Assembly: GCF_900130015.1 (NCBI RefSeq)
Contig: NZ_FQXS01000013.1
Coordinates: 61,102 to 125,101 of the forward strand
Direction: 5' to 3'
From: Desulfofustis glycolicus DSM 9705
Lineage (GTDB): Bacteria; Desulfobacterota; Desulfobulbia; Desulfobulbales; Desulfocapsaceae
Length of the DNA: 64,000 bases
The translations under genes and the position numbers were made by a program. Below, one piece after another: positions 1 through 8,749 of this stretch. Under the pieces are notes generated by a model that made no database searches, had not been told where the DNA came from, and worked only from the letters and a program-made list of their open reading frames with translations. How positions within the stretch are numbered: position 1 is the first letter of the stretch; each line of letters starts with the position of its first letter.

Positions 1-389
1 TCTTTTCCTGTGAGATCATATGCATGAGCCACCCGCCTATGACTATGACCTCCTTCCTTTCCCAAGCTCAACCGGTCACTTCCCTGTTCAGTGACGAACC
101 GGACACCATATCCAATTAAATCAGCTATCCGTTCACGCCCGACAGAGACAACCTGGCTCACAACATCGTAATCACACAAACCATCTCCAGATAGAAGAGT
201 ATCTGCTATGTGATTCTCGCAACTGTCACTGTCGTCGAGAACCGCAGCGATTCCCCCTTGAGCGAGATTTGTCGCCGTATCACTTTCCGCCTTTTTCGTT
301 ATAACGATAACCTTCCCGTGATCCGCAACACGTAAAGCGTAGGACAACCCGGCAATCCCGCTACCCACGACCAAAAAATCACAATCCAC
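1..389 (-). CDS. nadB: L-aspartate oxidase, N-terminal part (cut by window edge)
   Basis: The reading frame on the minus strand starts with GTG at 389 and runs off the left edge, giving about 129 residues. It begins with an FAD-binding dinucleotide fold (VVGSGIAGLS). The following LAQGGIAAV stretch and GREGGHSH-like segment (here GKEGGHSH) are typical of the aspartate oxidase / succinate dehydrogenase flavoprotein family and fit NadB best. NadB oxidises L-aspartate to iminoaspartate in NAD synthesis, in the cytoplasm. A GAGG-type ribosome site lies about 7 bases before the GTG. The C-terminal capping and catalytic regions are outside the window, so the NadB call rests on the N-terminus alone. 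A fumarate reductase flavoprotein is the main alternative. Confidence 0.8.
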   Translation of the reverse strand, partial: MDCDFLVVGSGIAGLSYALRVADHGKVIVITKKAESDTATNLAQGGIAAVLDDSDSCENHIADTLLSGDGLCDYDVVSQVVSVGRERIADLIGYGVRFVTEQGSDRLSLGKEGGHSHRRVAHAYDLTGK

Positions 390-409
390 CTCAACACCTC
401 ACTTAATAA

Positions 410-425
410 TGTTTCACGTGAAACA
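410..425. promoter_or_regulatory. parS: parS centromere site
   Basis: TGTTTCACGTGAAACA is a perfect 16-bp palindrome identical to the bacterial parS consensus bound by chromosomal ParB. It lies just upstream of nadB and about 1.3 kb before parA-parB, as expected for origin-proximal parS sites. No second perfect copy was seen in the window. Confidence 0.93.
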
Positions 426-1690
426 TCCTTCCTTAATACAGGGCGTCCACGTAGGCCAACAACAGTAGCACCATGAATCTGCTGAAACAACCCATACCGT
501 ATTTGCGGAGAAAACGCCATCACCATGCAAAAGAATATTCGAGATTGCCCCGCTGTGGGGGATTATATACCCGTGACCATTACAGAGAACAATAATGAAA
601 TATGAAAAAAGACATCGTACTTGAGGGGACTGGTCTTGCTTACTTGGATACCATGTTGCACCGTGCTCGAGTTGACAGCGAGGCCGGGAGACAGCTTGTA
701 ATAAGTTCGCGTTGATTGAGATTCTGCCGACCAGACAAGAGCACGATGCTCAACCGCCGAACGTAAGGATGGTCTTTCCTTGAGGGTAGTATAACGTTGT
801 CGTTGTCTGCTTTACCTTTCAATTGGATAGCTTTTGTATGAAAAGCGATCTGTCGGCCTGGTTGCTGTCAGGCAGACTATGCCTCGCGAAGGTCCGTAGA
901 CAGGCCTGATATTAATCAGTCCCTTAGATCCGCGGACAGGACGGCTTCAGAGGTAGGCGGCCAGTCAATCAGTCTGTAGCGTAAGCGGTTACGGCAAGAC
1001 GGGACAGTTCTTTTCCTAAGACACCGATTTCCATCTTCGCTGTGCCGATCCCGTAATGGGCCTAAAAGTAACTCTATCCGGCCGATTTCCTAACTGGAAG
1101 TATCGTGCCGCGAAAATTGGTAGATACTGTGGTCATTACCCAAACAGGGGAAATCTCTGTCAAGTGCCTGGCGTTTTTGGTTTGACGAAGTTTCAATTCT
1201 CTATGGTCGAGAAAATTGATACATTCCATTTTCTTAACATTCATGCCACAACAAATAGCATCTTGCTCGGCACAACCGTGTCATTCTTACCATCGAGACA
1301 GAGCAAATACCGACTCCTTGATAATGTCGCGGTATTTTCTTGGTAAATGTGACCGATATCATAAACATAGTTATGGATGCTTTGGGATGGATGGATTACA
1401 AATCACTTCTTCCAGACCGGCTGGTTCTGCCTGAGGCTAATCTCTAGATGTCTGAAATACGTTGAAGGTTCGCCCGCAGATTCGACCGAGACATTGATTT
1501 TCATCGTTCGTTGAGCCCCTCTTTCATGTTTTTATCAAAAAACGGTTTGATAAATGGTTCTCGTATTGAAAAAACGCCGCTACTAGAAAAATCTCGGCAC
1601 AATTCAACGGAATTCAAAAAATCGGCCAAAAAGGTCTTGAGTGGTAGGCCAATCCCGTTTATAACGAAACGACCTAAAGGGAGGTGATCC
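426..1690. other. gene-poor stretch before parA
   Basis: About 1.26 kb between parS and parA has no convincing gene. The open frames on either strand are short, overlap one another, lack good ribosome sites and resemble no family I know. A 9-bp inverted repeat (TTTATCAAA, loop of 6, TTTGATAAA) lies at 1531-1554 and could be an operator or hairpin upstream of parA. I saw no DnaA-box cluster. Confidence 0.5.
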
Positions 1691-2470
1691 GTGCCGATCC
1701 AAAACGTTCCGACAATTATCGCTGTGGCTAACCAGAAGGGCGGCGTTGGAAAAACAACGACAGCAGTCAACCTTTCCTGCGCACTTGCCTTACTCGGGAA
1801 AGCCGTCCTAATAATTGACTCCGACCCTCAGGGCAACGCGTCCAGCGGTGTCGGTATCAGACCGGGCAAAACGGAGCGTCATCTTTACCAGACCCTCTGT
1901 GGTGAAACACCTGCAGACGAGGTCATTAGGGATACAGAGGTAACCAATCTTTCTATTATCCCGGCAACTATTGACCTTGTGGCCGCTGAGCTCGAGCTTA
2001 TCAATGAGAACCTCCGGGAGCGATTTCTTAAGAACACCATTCAGTCACTAACGGGTTCCTTCGATTTTATCTTTATTGATTGCCCTCCTTCACTTGGTTT
2101 GCTCACCGTCAATGCCTTGACGGCCGCGCATGCCGTGTTGATTCCTATGCAATGTGAATATTTTGCAATGGAAGGACTGGCTCAATTGATAAACACGATC
2201 AGGTCGGTAAAAAAATCATATAATCCCGATCTGTTCATTGCCGGTTTGTTGCTCACCATGTTTGATACACGCAACAAGCTCTCTCACCAGGTTTCCTCTG
2301 AAATATCGCATCATTTCGGTGATCAGGTTTTCAATACGATCATTCCGAGGAATGTCAGGCTCAGTGAATGTCCGAGCCACGGCCAAACGATCATGCAGTA
2401 CGATCAAAAATCCACGGGAGCAGCAGCTTATACCGCCCTTGCCAATGAATTTCTACACAGACAGAGGTAA
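1691..2470 (+). CDS. parA: chromosome-partitioning ATPase ParA (Soj)
   Basis: This 259-residue protein has the deviant Walker A motif KGGVGKTTT near residue 15, typical of ParA/MinD ATPases, and a Walker B region (FIFIDCPPSLG) around residue 120. ParA binds DNA non-specifically and, with ParB on parS, drives origin segregation. The GTG start at 1691 is fixed by an unusually strong ribosome site, GGGAGGTGATC, directly before it. parB follows after 8 bases, so the two form an operon, and a perfect parS lies 1.3 kb upstream. The length is normal for chromosomal ParA. Confidence 0.96.
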   Translation: MPIQNVPTIIAVANQKGGVGKTTTAVNLSCALALLGKAVLIIDSDPQGNASSGVGIRPGKTERHLYQTLCGETPADEVIRDTEVTNLSIIPATIDLVAAELELINENLRERFLKNTIQSLTGSFDFIFIDCPPSLGLLTVNALTAAHAVLIPMQCEYFAMEGLAQLINTIRSVKKSYNPDLFIAGLLLTMFDTRNKLSHQVSSEISHHFGDQVFNTIIPRNVRLSECPSHGQTIMQYDQKSTGAAAYTALANEFLHRQR

Positions 2471-2478
2471 TTTTCGTC

Positions 2479-3354
2479 GTGGCTAAAACAACCGGACTTG
2501 GACAAGGGGTAAGTGCACTCTTTGGAGACAGCCCCGACGATGAACGATTTTTTGAATGTGATATCGAACTAATTGTTCCGAATAAGCATCAGCCTCGTTT
2601 CGTCTTTGACGAAGCAGGACTTGAGGAGCTTGCCGACTCGATCATAGAAAAGGGGATTATACAACCTCTCATTGTTTCAAAGGTCTCTGCTAACAGGTAT
2701 ACGTTGATCGCCGGTGAGCGAAGACTCCGTGCTTCGAAAATCGCCGGTCTTAAGACCGTACCCGTTGTTGTTCAAAATATTGGGGATGAAGATGCCTTTC
2801 TTGAATTAGCTCTCATCGAAAATATTCAGAGAACAGACTTGAACCCCCTTGAAGAGGCAGAAGCATACAAGAAGCTTATCGACCGCTTTGGTTACACCCA
2901 GGAACAAACCGCTCAAAAGGTCGGAAAAAAACGCTCGACAATCACTAATTCGCTTCGCCTCCTGTTACTTCCCGATTACATCCGCGACGATGTCGTTTCC
3001 GGTTTTTTAAGCGAGGGACATGCTCGCTCGCTGTTGCGAATCGTCGACAATCCAGCAGCCCTCAAAGAAATTCGAGACCAGATTGTCGCAAAACATTTAT
3101 CTGTCCGACAGGTCGAAAGCCTCATACGAAAGTATAAGAAGCCGAAACAAACCGAGAATGTTGCAGCTCAACAGGACATTGTTGAACAGGAAATTTCTGA
3201 TAGTTATTGTAAGGCGTTGGCTACACAAATAACTAATAAACTGAACTCTCGGGTCGTTATTAACCGTAACGGAAACCGAGGAAAGATTGAAATCGAATAT
3301 TACTCTCTGGATGACCTGGAACGTCTGGTGAGTGTTCTCACCTCGGACTCCTGA
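2479..3354 (+). CDS. parB: chromosome-partitioning protein ParB (Spo0J)
   Basis: This 291-residue protein has the ParB N-terminal nuclease-like/CTPase domain, with HQPR around residue 37 and the arginine-rich GERRLRA motif around residue 80. The ENIQR..LNPLEEA segment and a helix-turn-helix region (TAQKVGKKRSTI) follow, and the C-terminal part should dimerise. ParB loads on parS, slides on DNA using CTP and stimulates ParA. The start is GTG at 2479, 8 bases after parA. The stop overlaps the next ATG by one base, suggesting translational coupling with the SH3 gene. Confidence 0.96.
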   Translation: MAKTTGLGQGVSALFGDSPDDERFFECDIELIVPNKHQPRFVFDEAGLEELADSIIEKGIIQPLIVSKVSANRYTLIAGERRLRASKIAGLKTVPVVVQNIGDEDAFLELALIENIQRTDLNPLEEAEAYKKLIDRFGYTQEQTAQKVGKKRSTITNSLRLLLLPDYIRDDVVSGFLSEGHARSLLRIVDNPAALKEIRDQIVAKHLSVRQVESLIRKYKKPKQTENVAAQQDIVEQEISDSYCKALATQITNKLNSRVVINRNGNRGKIEIEYYSLDDLERLVSVLTSDS

Positions 3355-3869
3355 TGAATTTTCTACCCTCTGTCGTACCTCATTATCTCTTTCACTATTT
3401 TGCTATGCTGAATCGCTCTTTCTCTCTCTCTTTTTTTATTGTCTTCCTTTTCATACTTCTCCCGGTACGTGCCAGTGCTGAAATGGTCAGCGTTTCCGGG
3501 GATGATGTCAACCTGCGAGGTGGTCCCGGAACTACGTATTCCGTTAAATGGCGATACGGCTCCGGTTTTCCCTTGCGAGTAATCGATAAAAAAGGAGAGT
3601 GGCTCAAAGTAGAGGACTTTGAGAATGATACCGGCTGGTTACACAGGTCACTGATTAAAAATACAGGTTTTATGATTGTTAAGGCCAACAAGGATTCAGA
3701 CAAGCGAATCAACATTAGGAGTGGCCCGGGGACACAGTATAAAATTGTTGGCATGGCCCATTACGGCGTTGTTTTCAAAACGATCAAACAACAACAGGGA
3801 TGGGCTCACGTACGCCATGAAAGCGGCCTGGAAGGGTGGATCAAACGCACCCTACTCTGGGGCTTCTAA
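3354..3869 (+). CDS. exported protein with two bacterial SH3 domains
   Basis: This protein has up to 171 residues. A hydrophobic signal sequence ends near ARASA-type residues (VRASAEM, about residue 43). Two SH3b-like repeats follow, each marked by the R(G/S)GPGT(T/Q)Y motif (about residues 55-62 and 122-129). Such domains usually bind peptidoglycan or cell-wall peptides in the periplasm. The first ATG overlaps the parB stop, but an ATG at 3405 gives a more normal signal peptide and may be the real start. No catalytic domain is visible. Its place after parB is probably operon read-through rather than a role in segregation. Confidence 0.8.
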   Translation: MNFLPSVVPHYLFHYFAMLNRSFSLSFFIVFLFILLPVRASAEMVSVSGDDVNLRGGPGTTYSVKWRYGSGFPLRVIDKKGEWLKVEDFENDTGWLHRSLIKNTGFMIVKANKDSDKRINIRSGPGTQYKIVGMAHYGVVFKTIKQQQGWAHVRHESGLEGWIKRTLLWGF

Positions 3870-3947
3870 CTGCCGGTATTCATATTTTGGGGGATGGTGC
3901 GCTGCTAACCGTCTTTATTAGCGGCCAACATGCCTTTCAGGAAGATT

Positions 3948-4040
3948 TGGCGGAGAGAGAGGGATTCGAACCCTCGGTGGAGTTTAACCCCCACACTCGC
4001 TTAGCAGGCGAGCACCATCGGCCAGCTCGGTCATCTCTCC
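3948..4040 (-). tRNA. tRNA-Ser (anticodon GCU)
   Basis: The minus strand folds as a class II tRNA. Acceptor GGAGAGA (4040-4034) pairs with TCTCTCC. The anticodon stem CTCGC/GCGAG presents GCT, a long variable arm follows, and the T-loop is TTCGAAT. The discriminator base is G and CCA is encoded. It is the second of two tandem tRNA-Ser genes transcribed leftward. Confidence 0.95.
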
Positions 4041-4049
4041 GTTCATCTA

Positions 4050-4135
4050 TGGCGGAGGGAGTAGGATTCGAACCCACGGTACTTTCGTACAACGGTTTTC
4101 AAGACCGCCGCCTTAAACCACTCGGCCATCCCTCC
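4050..4135 (-). tRNA. tRNA-Ser (anticodon UGA)
   Basis: This class II tRNA on the minus strand has acceptor GGAGGGA pairing with TCCCTCC. The anticodon loop CTTGAAA gives anticodon TGA. It has a long variable arm, a TTCGAAT T-loop, discriminator G and encoded CCA. It lies 9 bases upstream of the tRNA-Ser(GCU) gene, so both are probably one transcript. Confidence 0.95.
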
Positions 4136-4277
4136 GAAGGATTTTCCTTGTACCATCTCGAAATATTTCTGTCAATATTATGTCATTGCCAGACGGAGCG
4201 AAAAGCGATATGGTACATTTTTGTAACACCAACCGTGTTGTTTCAAACAATCTTGCTGTTATTTCCCTGTTATTATC

Positions 4278-5831
4278 ATGGATGAAGTCCGATTTTCCGA
4301 CAGTCATTTACAAGACTTGACCTGTCTGTGTGAGATAACCAAAGAACTTGCGTCTTCTTTTGTACTCAACGAATGCCTTGCAAAGGCCATGTCGTATCTC
4401 ACAGACATGAAGTCGATGGAGAACGGCACGGTAACCATCGTCAACCCGATAACAGGAAAACTTGAAATCGAAGTTGCTCACGGCATCACGGACGAAGCAA
4501 AAAAACGAGGAAAGTACCGGATAGGTGAAGGTATCACAGGTCGAGTCGTCGCCTCCGGAGAGCCGATCATCGTGCCCCACATCTCTGAGGAACCCCTCTT
4601 TTTGAACCGAACACGCTCGCGGGGAGAGAAGGTAGACCCGAACCGCTCATTTTTGTGTGTCCCTATCAAAGACGGTAAACAGGTCATCGGTGCACTGAGT
4701 GTAGATCGCATCTACGAGAATGGTTTTGGCGATCAAGCAACCAAAGATCTTCAATTCCTTACCGTTTTATCCAGCATTATCGCTCAAACCGTTCGCCGGA
4801 TTCAGATCGTCAATGAGGAAAAAGAGAGGCTGCGAACTGAAAATCTTAAACTAAAACGAGAACTGTCAGAAAAAAATAGGATAAATGACATCATCGGTAA
4901 TTCGAGTCGAATGCAGGATGTATTCGAAATGGTACATCGAGTTGTCGATTCAAACGCCACAGTCCTGCTTCGCGGTGAGTCGGGCACCGGCAAAACCCTC
5001 GTTGCAAAAGCTTTGCACTACAACGGGAAAAGAAAGGATCGTCCGTTTGTCTCTGTTAATTGTTCCGCGCTACCGGAAACGTTGCTGGAAAGCGAGTTGT
5101 TCGGTCATGAAAAAGGTGCGTTTACCGGGGCTCACGAACGAAAAATTGGTCGCTTCGAACATGCGGAGGGCGGAACACTCTTTCTCGATGAGATCGGTGA
5201 AATCAGCCATTCTGTGCAAATAAAATTACTTGGTGTCGTACAGGAACGATGTTTTCAACGTCTTGGTTCAACAAAGTCTGTCACCTGCGACGTTCGTCTT
5301 GTTGCGGCGACGAATCGAGACCTTGAAAAGGCGGTATCCAGCGGCGCTTTTCGCGAAGATCTCTATTATCGTCTCAACGTGTTTCCGATCTATTTGCCGC
5401 CATTGCGCAAGCGAAGAACCGATATTCTTCTCCTTGCAGAATTTTTTCTTGAAAAATTTGCCCGGGAAAACGACAAATCTATTAAACGGATTTCTACCTC
5501 CGCCATAGACCTTTTGATCCAGTACCATTGGCCAGGCAATGTCAGGGAGTTGCAAAACTGCATAGAACGAGCGGTGCTCATCTGCGACGAAGATGCCATC
5601 AAAGGTATACACCTTCCGCCAACCCTGCAGGTATCAGAACCGAATAAAAACGGTAAGCCTCTGTCATTTGCCACCGCTGTGGAAAACTTCGAGAAAGAAT
5701 TGATAATTGACGCCCTCAAGAAAAATAATGGTAATCAAACGAAAACGGCTAAATACCTCGATACGAGTCTTCGCATAATAAACTATAAGATTCATCAATA
5801 TGATATCGATGCCAAGAAGTATAAGTTATAA
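4278..5831 (+). CDS. NifA-like sigma-54-dependent activator (GAF-AAA+-Fis)
   Basis: This 517-residue regulator has three parts. A GAF sensor domain spans about residues 20-175. A coiled linker leads to an AAA+ sigma-54 interaction domain with Walker A GESGTGKT (233-240), the sigma-54 contact loop GAFTGA (280-285) and Walker [12 protein letters not shown]-terminal Fis-type helix-turn-helix (about residues 475-515) follows. The layout matches NifA/VnfA/AnfA rather than NtrC-type response regulators, because no receiver domain is present. It should activate sigma-54 promoters in answer to a small ligand or redox state bound by GAF. No nif genes are in the window, so its target is unknown. The ATG at 4278 has no strong ribosome site. 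Confidence 0.9.
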   Translation: MDEVRFSDSHLQDLTCLCEITKELASSFVLNECLAKAMSYLTDMKSMENGTVTIVNPITGKLEIEVAHGITDEAKKRGKYRIGEGITGRVVASGEPIIVPHISEEPLFLNRTRSRGEKVDPNRSFLCVPIKDGKQVIGALSVDRIYENGFGDQATKDLQFLTVLSSIIAQTVRRIQIVNEEKERLRTENLKLKRELSEKNRINDIIGNSSRMQDVFEMVHRVVDSNATVLLRGESGTGKTLVAKALHYNGKRKDRPFVSVNCSALPETLLESELFGHEKGAFTGAHERKIGRFEHAEGGTLFLDEIGEISHSVQIKLLGVVQERCFQRLGSTKSVTCDVRLVAATNRDLEKAVSSGAFREDLYYRLNVFPIYLPPLRKRRTDILLLAEFFLEKFARENDKSIKRISTSAIDLLIQYHWPGNVRELQNCIERAVLICDEDAIKGIHLPPTLQVSEPNKNGKPLSFATAVENFEKELIIDALKKNNGNQTKTAKYLDTSLRIINYKIHQYDIDAKKYKL

Positions 5832-6093
5832 TGTGATGTTATTCTCAAAATATCGTGCAAATTCTTGGGTAAAACTATTCTGTTGCTGCTCGATCTTTTA
5901 TGAAATTTGTAGTTTTTCTAGTACGCTAAAAATCACGATGAGTTATATCATCCCTTTGCTTTCATGTTTATGGCAAGTATCGATTTCATTGCAGAGGTTT
6001 CCTCGGTTCTTTTGGCATCGAATATTCTGCCATTTCTGCCATCGATTTGTAGGGCAGACCGCTCCGTGTATCGCTCCATCTCGGTGATCGGCA

Positions 6094-6723
6094 ATGACCC
6101 TCTTTCTCCATGTCTGTTGTGCTCCTTGCCTTCTCTATCCCGCCAGAGTACTCGCCGATAGGCAGATACCGTTTACTTGCTATTTTTTTAACCCGAATAT
6201 TCACCCGTTCAAAGAGTTTAAAAAGAGGCTCGATACCTTTGTTTCTCTTGCTGAAAGTCGTTGTTACCCGTATGTGCTTGAACGTGATTACGGTCTGAGA
6301 TCGTTTCTACGGGCAGTCGTCTTTCAAGAACAGAGACGCTGCACCATCTGCTACCACACCCGCCTTGAAAAGACCTTTCAGCGCGCCACTGCGCTGGAGT
6401 TCACTGCGGTATCAACAACACTTCTTTATAGCAGATATCAACGCCACCAGGAGCTTGTAAACCAAGCTGAGAGACTCGCAAAACAGTATCACCTCACCTT
6501 TGACTACCACGACTTCAGGTCTGGTTGGCAACAGGGAATAGACGAATCACTTTCCCTCGGTTTATACCGTCAACCCTATTGCGGCTGCATCTACAGTGAG
6601 CAGGAACGCTACGACAACAGGCTGAAGAAACAGATCAGAAAAAAAGAGGTTTCTAATGTTTTACATTATCGTTTTGGCCACGTCGAACAAGAACAAAGTT
6701 CTCGAAATTCAACACGTTCTTAA
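6094..6723 (+). CDS. queH: epoxyqueuosine reductase QueH
   Basis: This 209-residue protein of the former DUF208 family has an N-terminal HVCCAPC cysteine motif (residues 6-12), a second pair in RCTICYHTR and a late CGC in YCGCIYSEQERY. These are the cysteines that bind the iron-sulfur cluster and second metal in QueH. QueH reduces epoxyqueuosine to queuosine in the tRNA wobble base and replaces QueG in many anaerobes. The ATG at 6094 has a GGTGAT ribosome site. Its last 68 bases overlap the start of the next gene in another frame, so the two genes are coupled. Confidence 0.9.
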   Translation: MTLFLHVCCAPCLLYPARVLADRQIPFTCYFFNPNIHPFKEFKKRLDTFVSLAESRCYPYVLERDYGLRSFLRAVVFQEQRRCTICYHTRLEKTFQRATALEFTAVSTTLLYSRYQRHQELVNQAERLAKQYHLTFDYHDFRSGWQQGIDESLSLGLYRQPYCGCIYSEQERYDNRLKKQIRKKEVSNVLHYRFGHVEQEQSSRNSTRS

Positions 6724-7327
6724 AGATTTTCCGGTAGAAATAAAAAGCTTATCCGATTTCGGCCCCCTTCCAGGAGTGGTCGAGGACGGCGAGACATTCG
6801 ATGATAATGCCTACAAAAAGGCCCTCCATTATGCCAAAGTACTCGGTTTGCCGGCTATGGCCGACGATTCCGGATTGATAGTCGCCGCCCTTGGTGGCAA
6901 ACCTGGAGTTTTTTCGGCTCGCTACGCTGGTGAAAACGCGACAGACGAAGAAAATTGCAGAAAACTCCTGCTTGAACTCGGTACCGAACAGGACAGAAAG
7001 GCTGCTTTTGTCTGTGTACTATCTATCGCAGTCCCCTCCGGCCCGGCCTTGACCTACGAAGCATCCTGCGAGGGTGTCATCCTCGATCAACCAAGGGGAA
7101 CCGGCGGTTTTGGCTATGATCCGTTGTTTTTCTTCGAACCACTGGGCAAAACGTTTGCAGAGTTAACCCTCGAAGAAAAAAACATGGTCAGCCACCGAGG
7201 AAAAGTACTGGCTGAACTCGCTATGGAGTTTCCTAAAGTAATGAAGTGGATTGAAACGAGAATGAGGGAATTGTTGCCGCCGCAACCGGATCATAGTGAA
7301 TTTGAGGGCAATGACTGGTCTGATTGA
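6656..7327 (+). CDS. rdgB: XTP/dITP (non-canonical purine NTP) pyrophosphatase
   Basis: This 223-residue protein of the Ham1/RdgB family has N-terminal LATSNKNKVLEI, which contacts the triphosphate. The ADDSGL motif around residue 69, GVFSARYAG, and GFGYDPLFF near residue 165 recognise the base and metal. It hydrolyses dITP, XTP and related damaged nucleotides to monophosphates. The C-terminus extends slightly beyond the usual end of about 200 residues. The ATG at 6656 lies inside queH. No better start is available without losing the first beta-strand. Confidence 0.93.
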   Translation: MFYIIVLATSNKNKVLEIQHVLKDFPVEIKSLSDFGPLPGVVEDGETFDDNAYKKALHYAKVLGLPAMADDSGLIVAALGGKPGVFSARYAGENATDEENCRKLLLELGTEQDRKAAFVCVLSIAVPSGPALTYEASCEGVILDQPRGTGGFGYDPLFFFEPLGKTFAELTLEEKNMVSHRGKVLAELAMEFPKVMKWIETRMRELLPPQPDHSEFEGNDWSD

Positions 7328-7408
7328 AGTTACGGCCCGTTTGCGCAGTTTTATTTTCGCGATCCTCTTGCTTTAAGGCTTTATCGACCATCTCTGCAAA
7401 CACGTAAA

Positions 7409-7699
7409 GAGAACCTTGAAAAATTGTCATTCCGCCCAAGCTGCTCGTTGCGCAACAACGACATTTTATCCACGGAATATCATGGTATAAGCCAGTGAGC
7501 CATTTGCAAAACAATCTTTTCGCCCAAACTCTGCGTTATGCTCAAAATTTTATCCTGGGAATATCAACTATATGCCTGTGGTAAAATTTTTCGCATGCCT
7601 TGATTATGAACGAAAATCTAAGTTTTGCAAAAGGCTACAGTGGTAAAATTTTCTTGGGCGCCTCTATCTTGAACGAAATTCCGAATTTTTCAAGCTCCC
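7409..7699 (+). repeat. MITE-like repeat, copy A (composite, 291 bp)
   Basis: It begins GAGAACCTTGAAAAATTGTC and ends AATTTTTCAAGCTCCC, the terminal inverted repeats shared with three other copies in the window. It is about twice the usual 140 bp because internal segments (ATTTTATCC..GGAATATCA, GGTAAAATTTT..CGC) occur two or three times. That suggests nested insertion or tandem duplication. The flanks GTAAA and TTTAT do not match, so no target duplication remains. It fills the rdgB-gpsA intergenic space. Confidence 0.8.
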
Positions 7700-7714
7700 T
7701 TTATGCCGTAATTT

Positions 7715-8749
7715 TTATTCTTGCTTGAGGTCGCGATCGAGCAGGTCTTTAACGGCAGTGGCACAATCCTTTCCTTCATAGATGATCTGGTAAACCTGTT
7801 CCAATATAGGCATTTCTATCCGCAGACGCCGCACCAATCGATAAACCGACTTGGTAGTCTTTACACCCTCTGCTACCATCGACATATTTTTTAAAATTTG
7901 ATCGATACTCTTGCCTTTTCCCAACTCCAGTCCGACGTGTCGATTACGACTCAAAGCACCGGTACAGGTCAGTACCAAATCACCGAGTCCGCTAAGTCCG
8001 TAGAACGTCTTTTCTTCAGCACCAAGTGCTTTTCCGAGACGAGTCATCTCGGCGAGCCCACGGGTTATCAAGGCAGCTCGAGCGTTGCTTCCGAACGCAA
8101 GTCCGTCACAGATCCCTGCGGCAATGGCTATGATATTTTTTAATGCGGCACTGATTTCCAGACCGATTACATCATGGCTGGTGTAAACGCGAAAATAATC
8201 GGTACTGAAGAGCTCCTGAAGCTCTTTGGCGACCCGTTCGTCCGTGCTTCCTATGGTAATTGCCGTAGGTACTTTTGCGGCAACCTCCCGTGCAAAAGAA
8301 GGTCCCGAGAGAATCGCTGTATATGCTCTTATTTGACGGCTTTCCAGACATTCCTGCATGACTTGGTTCATCGTCTGCAGGGATTCGTTTTCTATTCCCT
8401 TGGTGGCGGAAACAAATATCGGTAATCTGACGTTACCGGGTATCAGTTGGTCAAGGATCTTATGAAATGTTTCCCGATAAACATGAGAAGGAACAACGAT
8501 ACAAATGACGGTTGCCGTTGCGATCGCTTCCTTTATCGTGGCGCAGACTCTCAGGTTTTTCGGAAGTAAAAACCCCGGCAAGTATTGTTTATTTTCATGG
8601 TGTGCCAGTATTCTTTGTAAGTGGTCGTGACGGTGCCCCCATAGTCTCGTTTCAATACCCTTTTCAGACAGAAGACGTGCGAGCGCTGTGCCCCATGAAC
8701 CGGCCCCGATTACAGCTACGATAGGTTTTCCGTCAGAAATTTTCGTCAT
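7715..8749 (-). CDS. gpsA: glycerol-3-phosphate dehydrogenase [NAD(P)+]
   Basis: The N-terminal Rossmann fold has [12 protein letters not shown]. The substrate domain has the conserved lysine in [16 protein letters not shown] and the [14 protein letters not shown] motif, all typical of GpsA. The enzyme makes sn-glycerol-3-phosphate from dihydroxyacetone phosphate for phospholipid synthesis. Three in-frame ATGs exist (8779, 8761, 8749). The last leaves 11 residues before the Rossmann strand and the smallest overlap (17 bp) with gyrA, so I chose it. It follows gyrA and probably shares its transcript. Confidence 0.95.
   Translation of the reverse strand: MTKISDGKPIVAVIGAGSWGTALARLLSEKGIETRLWGHRHDHLQRILAHHENKQYLPGFLLPKNLRVCATIKEAIATATVICIVVPSHVYRETFHKILDQLIPGNVRLPIFVSATKGIENESLQTMNQVMQECLESRQIRAYTAILSGPSFAREVAAKVPTAITIGSTDERVAKELQELFSTDYFRVYTSHDVIGLEISAALKNIIAIAAGICDGLAFGSNARAALITRGLAEMTRLGKALGAEEKTFYGLSGLGDLVLTCTGALSRNRHVGLELGKGKSIDQILKNMSMVAEGVKTTKSVYRLVRRLRIEMPILEQVYQIIYEGKDCATAVKDLLDRDLKQE

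Noticed and set aside
640..822. 60-codon open frame on the minus strand in the region before parA
   Set aside because: No ribosome site, no family resemblance and unlikely composition.
1056..1346. 96-codon open frame on the plus strand before parA
   Set aside because: It is overlapped by another frame, shows no domain pattern and has no ribosome site.
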